Assembly (NCBI GenBank): GCA_020438595.1
Contig: JAGQUI010000095.1
Span: 1-8,744, forward strand
DNA length: 8,744 nt
Direction of reading: 5' to 3'
DNA from: Propionibacteriaceae bacterium
Lineage (GTDB): Bacteria > Actinomycetota > Actinomycetes > Propionibacteriales > Propionibacteriaceae
This document shows, piece after piece, positions 1 through 4,919 of the stretch. Each line of letters begins with the position of its first letter. Positions within the stretch are counted from its first letter, which is position 1. The notes under the pieces are model-generated. The model worked only from the letters and a program-made list of their open reading frames with translations, searched no databases and was not told where the DNA came from. Made by a program: the position numbers and the translations under genes.

Positions 1-623
1 ATCGCGATGCCGTCTCGGCGAAGTCGATCGATGAGCTCGAACAGCACGTCGGTTTCCGAGTCCGACAGGGAGGAGGTGGGCTCGTCGAAGAGCAGGATCT
101 TCGGGTGGTCGATCAGGCAGCGGAGGATCTCGACGAGCTGCCGCTGGGCGGGTGAGAGCGCTGCACCGAGCGTGTCGGCGTCCAGCATTCTGGAGAAGCC
201 GAACTCGTTGATGGCCTTTCGGGCCCTCTGCCTGAGTTCCTCCCGCCTGACGATGACGCTGCCGGGAAGCGCACCCAGGAACAGGTTCTCCGCAACGCTC
301 ACGAAGGGGACGATCTCCGGCTCCTGCGCCACCACCCGCAGCCCAGCGTGGCGGGACTCGATCGGGCTGGCGAAATGAACTTCCTGCCCATCGATCAGGA
401 CCTCGCCCTCATCCGGCTGGTAGTCGCCGTCGAGGATCTTCAGCAGGGTTGACTTCCCTGCGCCGTTCTCGCCCATCAGTGCCGTCACCTGGCCCGCGGG
501 GAAGGTGATGTCGACCTTGTCCAGCGCCTGAACGCCGGGGAAGCCTTTGGACAGTCCGCGGGCCTTGAGCCCTCCGTGGGCCTGTTCCGCGTCTGTCCTT
601 GCCGGTGCTGTCGTCATGGACAT
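1..623 (-). CDS. Sugar ABC transporter ATP-binding protein (AraG/RbsA type), 3' part outside the window
   Basis: This is the N-terminal ~207 residues of the cytoplasmic ATPase that powers sugar uptake by a CUT2-type importer. I translated it directly from the minus strand. Walker A is GENGAGKS (about 51-58), followed by a Q-loop in VAQEPEIVP, the signature LSPAQRQLVEI and Walker B ILLFDEPTSSL. The stretch after Walker B resembles AraG/RbsA (SSLSDSETDVLF). The signature carries Ala where the classical LSxGQ has Gly, a variation I believe occurs in this family's first ATPase domain. Two in-frame ATGs exist: 623 (GGAG 6 nt upstream) and 617 (AAGGA 5 nt upstream). I chose 623, but 617 is nearly as good. 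The full protein should be about 500 residues with two ATPase domains, so more than half is missing. It lies 68 bp downstream of the binding-protein gene, same strand. Codon use (GCA, GTT, AGG, TCA, CGA) is less GC-biased than in genes to the right. Confidence 0.92.
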   Translation of the reverse strand, partial: MSMTTAPARTDAEQAHGGLKARGLSKGFPGVQALDKVDITFPAGQVTALMGENGAGKSTLLKILDGDYQPDEGEVLIDGQEVHFASPIESRHAGLRVVAQEPEIVPFVSVAENLFLGALPGSVIVRREELRQRARKAINEFGFSRMLDADTLGAALSPAQRQLVEILRCLIDHPKILLFDEPTSSLSDSETDVLFELIDRLRRDGIA

Positions 624-651
624 CCTTGTCTCCGTATCTTCCTGGCCCGAG

Positions 652-683
652 GGTGGTGGCGACCGTTTCGGGCCGCCACCACC
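652..683 (-). promoter_or_regulatory. Intergenic hairpin between binding-protein and ATPase genes
   Basis: Ten-base perfect arms GGTGGTGGCG (652-661) and CGCCACCACC (674-683) enclose a 12-nt loop. The stem starts only 8 nt after the stop codon of the binding-protein gene. No T-run follows on the minus strand, so it is not a classical terminator. In importer operons such hairpins commonly protect the upstream message from 3' decay or partly stop transcription, so that binding protein exceeds ATPase; that role is inferred here. Confidence 0.6.
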
Positions 684-691
684 TTCAGCGA

Positions 692-1720
692 CTAGGTGCA
701 GACCACTCCTGCGGACTCCCAGTTGGAGGCATCGACGATCGAGGTGTTGGCGATCGCCTTCGGCGGCAGCTCGACGTTGTTCCGGATCTTGTCGACCATG
801 GCCTTCACAGCGGCCTTCCCGACCTCGGCACCGGAGATGAACAGCGCAGCCTTCATGCCGGTCTCCTGGCCCGCCTTCCAGTCCTTGCAGGCGAGGTAGG
901 CGCCAAGACCGACGCCGATCACGTTCGCGGGGGCGATGTTCGCGTTGGCGAGAGCTGTGACGGCACCGGTCACGGCCTCGTCGTTGCAGCCCCAGACCAC
1001 CCAGTTCTTGACGCCCTGGTTGGCGGTGATGGTCGCCGCGGCCTTGTCCATCGCGCCGGTGACGCTGATGTCCGTGCCGACCGTGATCACCTCGGGCGCG
1101 TCACTCACGGCTGCCTTGAACGCGGCCTGCGCACCATCGATCCGCTGCTGACAGACCGAGAGGTCGAGCTTGGTGACCGCCATGATCTTGGTGTCAGCCG
1201 GAGTCCAGCCGGCCGCCTGGTACAACTCGGCGGCCTTCTTGCCGACCTCGGTGCCCATCGCGGTGCCGTCGAAGCCGGCGAACGGGATCTCGTTGCCGTC
1301 GCTGTCCTTCAAGGTGTCGTCCGAAGCCATGATCGGCACGTTCGCCGCGCGGGCCTTGTCTACGACCTGCGGGCCGATGGCCTGGTCGGGGGCAACGATG
1401 ATGATCCCTTGGGCCTGCTGGGCGATCGCCGCGTCGACCTCGCTGATCGCCTTGTTCGAGTCTGTGCCGAGATTCACCACGGTGATGTTGACGTCGCCCA
1501 GTTCCTTGGCCATCTCCTTGGCCCCGTTGGCCTGGTCGACGAAGTACTGCTGATCCCCCTGCTTCTGCAGGTAGGAGATCTGGATCGTGCCGGTCGCGCC
1601 GGCGCCGCTGGCGGCGCTCGTGGCGGCCGAAGGCTCGTCGCCGGTGCTGCAGCCCGAGGCGAACGCAACCGCGGCGGCGGCCAAGCCGGCCACCAGAATC
1701 CGCTTCGTTACGGTATTCAT
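692..1720 (-). CDS. Sugar-binding lipoprotein of an ABC importer, arabinose-binding (AraF) type
   Basis: This is the extracytoplasmic substrate-binding protein that would deliver a sugar to the importer encoded downstream. Residues 1-24 form a lipoprotein signal: basic MNTVTKR, a hydrophobic stretch, and the lipobox ASGC with Cys24 as the lipidation site. A Thr/Ser/Ala/Gly linker (25-44) follows. The rest is a type-I periplasmic-binding (Peripla_BP_4) fold, 342 residues in all, a normal length. Its course resembles E. coli AraF: SYLQKQ near residue 49, MASDDT near 131, GCNDEA near 244 and IGVGLGAYLA near 268. The AraF asparagine in the last segment (IGINGVDA) seems absent here, so the ligand may not be arabinose. 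The mature chain has four cysteines besides Cys24, unusual for this family. AAGGG sits 7 nt before the ATG. Partner genes: the ATPase downstream and, presumably, a permease beyond the window. Confidence 0.9.
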   Translation of the reverse strand: MNTVTKRILVAGLAAAAVAFASGCSTGDEPSAATSAASGAGATGTIQISYLQKQGDQQYFVDQANGAKEMAKELGDVNITVVNLGTDSNKAISEVDAAIAQQAQGIIIVAPDQAIGPQVVDKARAANVPIMASDDTLKDSDGNEIPFAGFDGTAMGTEVGKKAAELYQAAGWTPADTKIMAVTKLDLSVCQQRIDGAQAAFKAAVSDAPEVITVGTDISVTGAMDKAAATITANQGVKNWVVWGCNDEAVTGAVTALANANIAPANVIGVGLGAYLACKDWKAGQETGMKAALFISGAEVGKAAVKAMVDKIRNNVELPPKAIANTSIVDASNWESAGVVCT

Positions 1721-1841
1721 TGATCACCCTTTCGGTGAGTGTCTGGAAGCAGGACGGGTGAGGGCGGCGCCCTCGCCTGCGACGAACCGTCATCACCGTG
1801 ACCAGCGACCCCGCCGGTCGTCTCTCCAACGATCCACACCG

Positions 1842-1847
1842 ACGGTA
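1842..1847 (-). promoter_or_regulatory. Possible -10 box of the sugar importer operon
   Basis: TACCGT on the minus strand is the only TANNNT hexamer I find in about 180 bp upstream of the binding-protein gene. No good -35 box accompanies it. If used, the transcript would have a leader of about 115 nt, containing a GC-rich 6-bp stem (1760-1774) and a short stem around the ribosome-binding site (TCACC/GGTGA, 1724-1738). Confidence 0.25.
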
Positions 1848-1892
1848 AGCCACCGGACTCCGCCGGATCTGTGTCCGAATCACGAAGAACTT

Positions 1893-1912
1893 GGATGATT
1901 CTCTGATCATCC
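1893..1912. repeat. Operator-like dyad upstream of the sugar importer
   Basis: GGATGAT (1893-1899) and ATCATCC (1906-1912) are perfect inverted arms around a 6-nt spacer. The octamer GATCATCC at its right side (1905-1912) recurs at 1955-1962, exactly 50 bp away. The dyad lies about 45 bp upstream of the candidate -10 box, a place typical of an activator site. No regulator gene is visible next to it, so the binding protein is unknown. Confidence 0.4.
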
Positions 1913-2222
1913 TTCGAGGTTGGACCACGTCCGAGGTCGGGCCTGCGCGCCTCGGATCATCCATCGCCACTCAATGCCGCTGCCGCGTCCAACTTCCGTG
2001 GCCGATCGTCCATGCTCGGGAGAGTACGCGACGATCCGATCTGGCGCCGCTTGCGATGACCACGCCCGCCACGTGCTGGCCGACGGCACATTCGGGATCG
2101 ACGGAACGCGAGGCCCCGGCTCGCACCCGGCATCTGCCCTAGCCCGGGCCATGGAGTGCCGACCCCCGGCAGGCGCCAGCCGCGACAACCGGTCGGGCCT
2201 CACGCATCCGTGCCAGCCCCGC

Positions 2223-2252
2223 GCCACAACGAAGTGGCACGGTTGTGGCACG
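2223..2252. repeat. Compact inverted and direct repeat cluster near the tRNA 3' end
   Basis: GCCACAAC (2223-2230) and GTTGTGGC (2242-2249) are perfect 8-bp inverted arms with an 11-nt spacer. GTGGCACG also occurs twice as a direct repeat with an 11-bp period (2234-2241 and 2245-2252). The cluster sits 65 bp beyond the 3' end of the tRNA gene. It may be a protein-binding site; nothing in the sequence tells which. Confidence 0.4.
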
Positions 2253-2316
2253 ACACGCCGTTGTCAGTACATGAAATCGAACAACATACTTGCGTTTGAC
2301 TAGGGATTTCAGATCG

Positions 2317-2387
2317 AGCGGATGACGGGAATCGAACCCGCACTGTCAGCTTGGGAAGCTGATGTTCTGCCATTGAACTACATCCGC
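2317..2387 (-). tRNA. tRNA-Gly, anticodon CCC
   Basis: The minus strand folds into a complete 71-nt cloverleaf. The acceptor arms GCGGATG and CATCCGC pair fully. The D arm is GTTC/GAAC, the anticodon arm TCAGC/GCTGA with loop TTCCCAA, and the T arm GCGGG/CCCGT with loop TTCGATT. The loop places CCC (complement at 2353-2355) at positions 34-36, so it reads GGG codons. The discriminator base is U, as expected for bacterial tRNA-Gly. CCA is not encoded. GGG is a well-used glycine codon in this GC-rich genome. Confidence 0.96.
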
Positions 2388-2419
2388 GAGCGTCCGCCCG
2401 GGGCTTCGGCGCGTGGAGC

Positions 2420-2425
2420 AGTCTA
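2420..2425 (-). promoter_or_regulatory. Likely -10 box of the tRNA-Gly gene
   Basis: TAGACT on the minus strand lies 32 nt before the first tRNA base, leaving a leader of about 25 nt. The same hexamer serves as the proposed -10 of galE at 7418-7423. A weak -35 candidate, TTCGCG, lies at about 2445-2450. Confidence 0.45.
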
Positions 2426-2509
2426 GCCGGAGCCGGACGCGCCCCGCGAACTCCCCCGGATTCCGCCGACGTGAGCGCACAATGGGACGAAATCGCGCGG
2501 GCAGGGGCG

Positions 2510-2515
2510 TAACGT
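2510..2515 (+). promoter_or_regulatory. Possible -10 box of the luxR-type gene
   Basis: TAACGT fits TANNNT and lies two bases before the 2517-2535 dyad, which would put that dyad across the transcription start. No clear -35 box is seen. The resulting leader of about 60 nt carries a normal ribosome-binding site, unlike the neighbouring genes. Confidence 0.35.
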
Positions 2516-2516
2516 C

Positions 2517-2535
2517 TGTCAGACTGCATCTGACA
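2517..2535. promoter_or_regulatory. 19-bp perfect dyad, probable operator of the luxR-type gene
   Basis: The dyad is TGTCAGA-CTGCA-TCTGACA, with seven-base arms that match perfectly. It is centred 57 bp upstream of the GTG start of the LuxR-type regulator. Its size suits a dimeric helix-turn-helix protein, so autoregulation is the simplest reading (inference). Its right arm plus two bases (TCTGACAAC, 2529-2537) also occurs in the palindrome at 6360-6413. Confidence 0.5.
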
Positions 2536-2582
2536 ACGACACACGCGCAACTGGCGGCTGCGCAGACCGGGGAGCGAGGCGG

Positions 2583-3272
2583 GTGACCAGAGAAGACCGG
2601 GCCATCACGATCGTCGATCTGATCACGCGCGCCCTGGCCGCGATCGACAACGGCGAGCAGGCCGAGCAGATGGTGTGCAGCACCCTGGCCAAGGCTGCGC
2701 ACGCCGAAGCCGCCGTCCTCGTCGGCCTCGACGTGGGACGCAAGCTGCACGTGCACGCCGCCTGGCCGGACCAGCGCAGGGCATCCGCCCTGGTCGAGGT
2801 CGTCGGTCACGGCGGACGCCACTCCGAGGGCAACCTGCACCTCGGCCAGCACCCAACCCTCGGCGAGATCATCACCATCGGGCCCGAGCTCGACCAGAAC
2901 CAGCCCGGGGAGCGCGCGCGCCTGCTCGCCCTGTCCCGGCGCGGCGGGTTCGGCCCCGAGGCCCAGGCCCTGTTCGCCGAAGCCGTCGCCCCGGTCATGC
3001 TCCTGATGCCCCACGTCGCCGAGGCGTGCAACAAGGAGCAGCGCGCCCGCACGGCGGCGGACGCGGCGGCCGCCCTGAACCTCACCGCCCGCGAGGTCGA
3101 GGTGCTCCAGTTGCTCTCCGAGGGCCTGCTGGCCCGCACGATCGCCGCCCGGCTCGGCCTCTCCCCCCGCACCGTGCACAAGCACCTCAGCAACGTCTAC
3201 AGCAAGCTCGGCGTGCACGACCGGCTGGTGGCCGTGAGCATCGCCCGCGCCCAGGGCCTGATCGCCGCCTGA
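2583..3272 (+). CDS. LuxR-family transcriptional regulator with an N-terminal sensor-like region
   Basis: This is a 229-residue DNA-binding regulator. The last ~65 residues (about 165-229) form a GerE/LuxR helix-turn-helix domain, recognised by LTAREVEVLQLLSEG, the recognition helix SPRTVHKHLSNVYSKLGV and the closing DRLVAVSIARAQG. Residues 1-160 have a mixed alpha/beta pattern that could be a GAF-like sensor domain, but I see no diagnostic motif. There is no phosphoacceptor receiver domain, so it is not a standard response regulator. The GTG start is preceded by GGGGAG at 8 nt. No histidine kinase or LuxI-type synthase lies nearby; its targets may include itself through the upstream dyad. 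It converges on the holin-like gene with only 9 bp between the stop codons. DNA binding is secure; the signal is unknown. Confidence 0.88.
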   Translation: MTREDRAITIVDLITRALAAIDNGEQAEQMVCSTLAKAAHAEAAVLVGLDVGRKLHVHAAWPDQRRASALVEVVGHGGRHSEGNLHLGQHPTLGEIITIGPELDQNQPGERARLLALSRRGGFGPEAQALFAEAVAPVMLLMPHVAEACNKEQRARTAADAAAALNLTAREVEVLQLLSEGLLARTIAARLGLSPRTVHKHLSNVYSKLGVHDRLVAVSIARAQGLIAA

Positions 3273-3281
3273 GCGGACGGG

Positions 3282-3671
3282 CTACTGCCCGCGCGCCTTG
3301 CGCACGGTCTTCTTCAGCAACCACATCGGCAGCAGCCACGCGCCCAGCGCCGTGACCAGCCACACCACCAGAGTCCCCAGCACCCACGCCATCGGGCCCG
3401 TGAACGAAATGCCGCCCTCGAAGGAATGGGCGATCGCCAGCGCGATCCCGGTGGAGAGCAGGCCCACGCCACCGACGAGCGGCGGGGAGAACTTAGCGGC
3501 GAGCCTCGTGACCAGCGGGGCCAACAGGCTCTGGGCGATCGTGAACACGACGACGGCCGTGATGAAGCCACCAACGCCGAGGGCGATCCCGGGTACGAGC
3601 CAGCCGGCGACCAGCAGCCCGAGCACCGAGGAGCCACAGAAGATCGCGGCCAGGATGAGCAGTCTCCGCAT
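3282..3671 (-). CDS. Small four-helix membrane protein, resembles the phage holin superfamily IV type
   Basis: This is a 129-residue integral membrane protein with four predicted helices at about 3-27, 33-54, 64-83 and 94-119, then a basic tail (KKTVRKARGQ). The segment WLVPGIALGVGGFITAVVVF and the GG/PP-bounded third helix resemble chromosomal proteins annotated as phage holin family protein (PF04020-like). I found no other phage genes here, so the name reflects fold only, not lysis. The ATG is confirmed by an in-frame TAG four codons upstream. No ribosome-binding site is seen; instead TAGTGT ends 6 nt before the ATG, indicating a leaderless message. The gene is divergent from the DUF1707/PH group and convergent with the luxR-type gene. 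A role in the envelope is likely but unproven. Confidence 0.8.
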   Translation of the reverse strand: MRRLLILAAIFCGSSVLGLLVAGWLVPGIALGVGGFITAVVVFTIAQSLLAPLVTRLAAKFSPPLVGGVGLLSTGIALAIAHSFEGGISFTGPMAWVLGTLVVWLVTALGAWLLPMWLLKKTVRKARGQ

Positions 3672-3677
3672 GAGCGC

Positions 3678-3683
3678 ACACTA
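3678..3683 (-). promoter_or_regulatory. -10 box for a leaderless holin-like transcript
   Basis: TAGTGT on the minus strand is followed by six bases (GCGCTC) and then the ATG, which puts the expected transcription start on the A of the ATG. No recognisable -35 box or ribosome-binding site accompanies it. Confidence 0.55.
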
Positions 3684-3791
3684 GCTCCGTCCGTGCGTTC
3701 TCCAGGACGCCACTCCACATCATCTCCGGGATGGCCCCGAACGCACCCCCAAAGCCCCCTCGTCGGGCTTCCCGCGGGCGTGCGACGGGCC

Positions 3792-3797
3792 TAGGTT
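3792..3797 (+). promoter_or_regulatory. -10 box for a leaderless DUF1707-gene transcript
   Basis: TAGGTT is followed by six bases (CGAGAC) and then the ATG at 3804. The expected start of transcription is the A of the start codon. Only a weak -35 (TTCCCG, 3769-3774, spacer 17) is visible. Confidence 0.55.
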
Positions 3798-3803
3798 CGA
3801 GAC

Positions 3804-4424
3804 ATGGCGAATCCCCTGGAACCCTCTGACGTGGGCCCCGCCGCCGGCGGCGACCTGACCGCGTCCGACGCCGACCGTGACCGCGTCATCACTCTGCTCA
3901 CCGCTGCCCAGGCCGAAGGACGCCTGAGTGTCGCCGAGCGCGACCAGCGCATCTCCGTCGCACGCACCGCCGAGACCTTCGACGACCTGGTGCCCCTCAC
4001 CCGCGACCTGGTCAGCCCCACCGGGCCGGCCGCCCGCCCGGTCGTGGCCTACGACGAAGCCGGTTCGACCGCCGAGGCCGACCAGATCGTCGCGATCTTC
4101 GGCGGCACCACCCGCAAGCACCACTGGCGGGTGCGCCGGAACACCTCCATCCTGGCCATTTTCGGCGGCGTCGAACTCGACCTCACCGAAGCCACCTTCG
4201 AGGCCCACGAACTGACCTTCAACGTGTTCTGCCTGTTCGGCGGCGTCGAGGTGACAGTGCCCCCGGGCACCGACGTGGACAGCCAGGTGATCGCCGTGTT
4301 CGGTGGCGCCGAGGCACGCAAGGCCGGCCCGCCCGACGGCACGTCGCCACGCCTCGTGGTCAAGGGCTTCTGCGGCTTCGGTGGCGTGGAGGTGCGCAAC
4401 CCGAAGGTGGGCAAGCGTAAGTAG
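3804..4424 (+). CDS. DUF1707 protein with LiaF-like C-terminal region and five FGG repeats
   Basis: The protein has 206 residues and no membrane segment. Residues ~19-68 match the DUF1707 (SHOCT-like) pattern: ASDADRDRVITLL, AEGRLSVAERDQR, and a Thr-Ala-x-Thr-Phe-Asp-Asp-Leu end. Residues ~94-200 carry five beta-strand turns each marked by FGG (99-101, 120-122, 145-147, 166-168, 192-194), as in AIFGGVELDL and LFGGVEVTVPPG. That pattern is typical of the LiaF C-terminal (cell-wall-active antibiotic response) domain and suggests a short beta-solenoid. LiaF-type domains restrain envelope-stress kinases in Firmicutes; no kinase is adjacent here. The gene is first in a same-strand group with two PH-domain membrane proteins, so a shared envelope role is plausible. 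Translation appears leaderless. The TAG stop doubles as the first half of the next gene's -10 box. Confidence 0.87.
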   Translation: MANPLEPSDVGPAAGGDLTASDADRDRVITLLTAAQAEGRLSVAERDQRISVARTAETFDDLVPLTRDLVSPTGPAARPVVAYDEAGSTAEADQIVAIFGGTTRKHHWRVRRNTSILAIFGGVELDLTEATFEAHELTFNVFCLFGGVEVTVPPGTDVDSQVIAVFGGAEARKAGPPDGTSPRLVVKGFCGFGGVEVRNPKVGKRK

Positions 4425-4427
4425 ATT
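4422..4427 (+). promoter_or_regulatory. -10 box for a leaderless PH-domain transcript, overlapping a stop codon
   Basis: TAGATT begins with the TAG stop codon of the DUF1707 gene (4422-4424) and is followed by GGCAGC and the ATG at 4434. The six-base gap is identical to that at 3792 and 3678. It would give the two PH-domain genes their own promoter inside the group. No clear -35 box is seen. Confidence 0.5.
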
Positions 4428-4433
4428 GGCAGC

Positions 4434-4919
4434 ATGAGCGACCTGTTCACCCCGAGCGCCGACTGGCAGCGGCTGCCGTCCGCCTATGCGACGGTGCGCC
4501 GCCTCGGGGCGCTGGTCTACAACCTCGTCGCGACCGCCATCGTCGGCCTCGCGGCCTTCTTCCTCCTCGACTGGCCGTGGGTCGTCGCCCTCGTGGCCGC
4601 CGGGCTCGGCTGGACGCTGTGGCGGGTGCTCCGCGCCGGACGCTGGGTGCGCAGCTTCGGCTACGCCGAGCGCGCCGAGGACCTCCTGATCACCCACGGG
4701 CTGTGGAACAAGCAGCTCACCGCGATCCCCTACGGCCGGATGCTCTCGGTGAACGTCGAGTCCGGCCCCATCGAGCGCGCCTGGGGCCTGGCGAAGGTGC
4801 AACTGGTCACCGCCAGTGTGCACTCCGCCGGGTACATCCCCGGCCTGCCCCAGGCCGATGCGGCTGCGCTGCGCGACCGCCTGATCGCCGCCGGTGAGGC
4901 CCAGGCCCTGCCGCTATGA
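4434..4919 (+). CDS. Membrane protein with one bacterial PH domain (YdbS type)
   Basis: This 161-residue protein has two membrane helices close together (about 24-45 and 47-66), followed by a cytoplasm-facing bacterial PH domain (bPH_2, PF03703) at about 72-150. Diagnostic parts are the opening SFGYAERAEDLLITHGLW, the central TAIPYGRMLSVNVESGPIERAWGLAKVQL and the closing AAALRDRLI. It corresponds in order and layout to YdbS of Bacillus, which lies directly before YdbT. Its stop overlaps the start of the triple-PH gene by four bases (ATGA), so the two are almost certainly translationally coupled and may form one complex. The YdbS/YdbT pair has been linked to resistance against membrane-active peptides in Bacillus (recalled); whether that applies here is inference. 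The start has no ribosome-binding site but a TAGATT box 6 nt upstream. Confidence 0.88.
   Translation: MSDLFTPSADWQRLPSAYATVRRLGALVYNLVATAIVGLAAFFLLDWPWVVALVAAGLGWTLWRVLRAGRWVRSFGYAERAEDLLITHGLWNKQLTAIPYGRMLSVNVESGPIERAWGLAKVQLVTASVHSAGYIPGLPQADAAALRDRLIAAGEAQALPL

Larger units (their letters stand above)
1721..2316. other. 596-bp region without a credible gene, between the importer operon and tRNA-Gly
   Basis: It holds the importer leader and promoter region (about 1721-1850), the GATCATCC repeats (1893-1962) and a small repeat cluster near 2223-2252. The last ~50 bp before the tRNA 3' end (about 2261-2310) are clearly richer in A/T than the surroundings. Open frames exist on both strands at about 1907-2303, but their translations are rich in Arg, Pro, Trp and His, overlap each other, and match no family I know. 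I see no transposase, integrase or inverted-repeat ends. It could be decayed DNA left by an insertion beside the tRNA, but that is a guess. Confidence 0.5.

Noticed and set aside
599..1723. Long plus-strand open frame opposite the binding-protein gene
   Set aside because: It is repetitive Arg/Gly/Asp/Leu text without any family motif, while the minus strand encodes a complete lipoprotein with a lipobox.
2223..2252. Possible origin or DnaA-box cluster
   Set aside because: TTGTGGCAC does not match the DnaA box TTATCCACA closely enough, and no origin-type genes or A/T-rich unwinding stretch accompany it.
1907..2303. Overlapping open frames on both strands in the region before the tRNA, and a short LacI-like phrase (HVAGVVIASGARSDR) in another minus frame
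   Set aside because: The frames overlap each other and have no start signals, and the phrase is too short to support a degraded regulator gene.
2346..3218. Minus-strand open frame opposite the luxR-type gene
   Set aside because: It runs through the tRNA gene region and opposite a clear LuxR domain, with no recognisable motif; typical of GC-rich antisense frames.
3282..3671. A prophage, suggested by the holin-like gene
   Set aside because: No endolysin, structural, integrase or other phage gene lies nearby; proteins of this fold are common on actinobacterial chromosomes.
3720..4823. Minus-strand open frame opposite the DUF1707 and PH genes
   Set aside because: It is a His/Gly/Ala/Glu-rich shadow spanning two well-supported genes and their junction.
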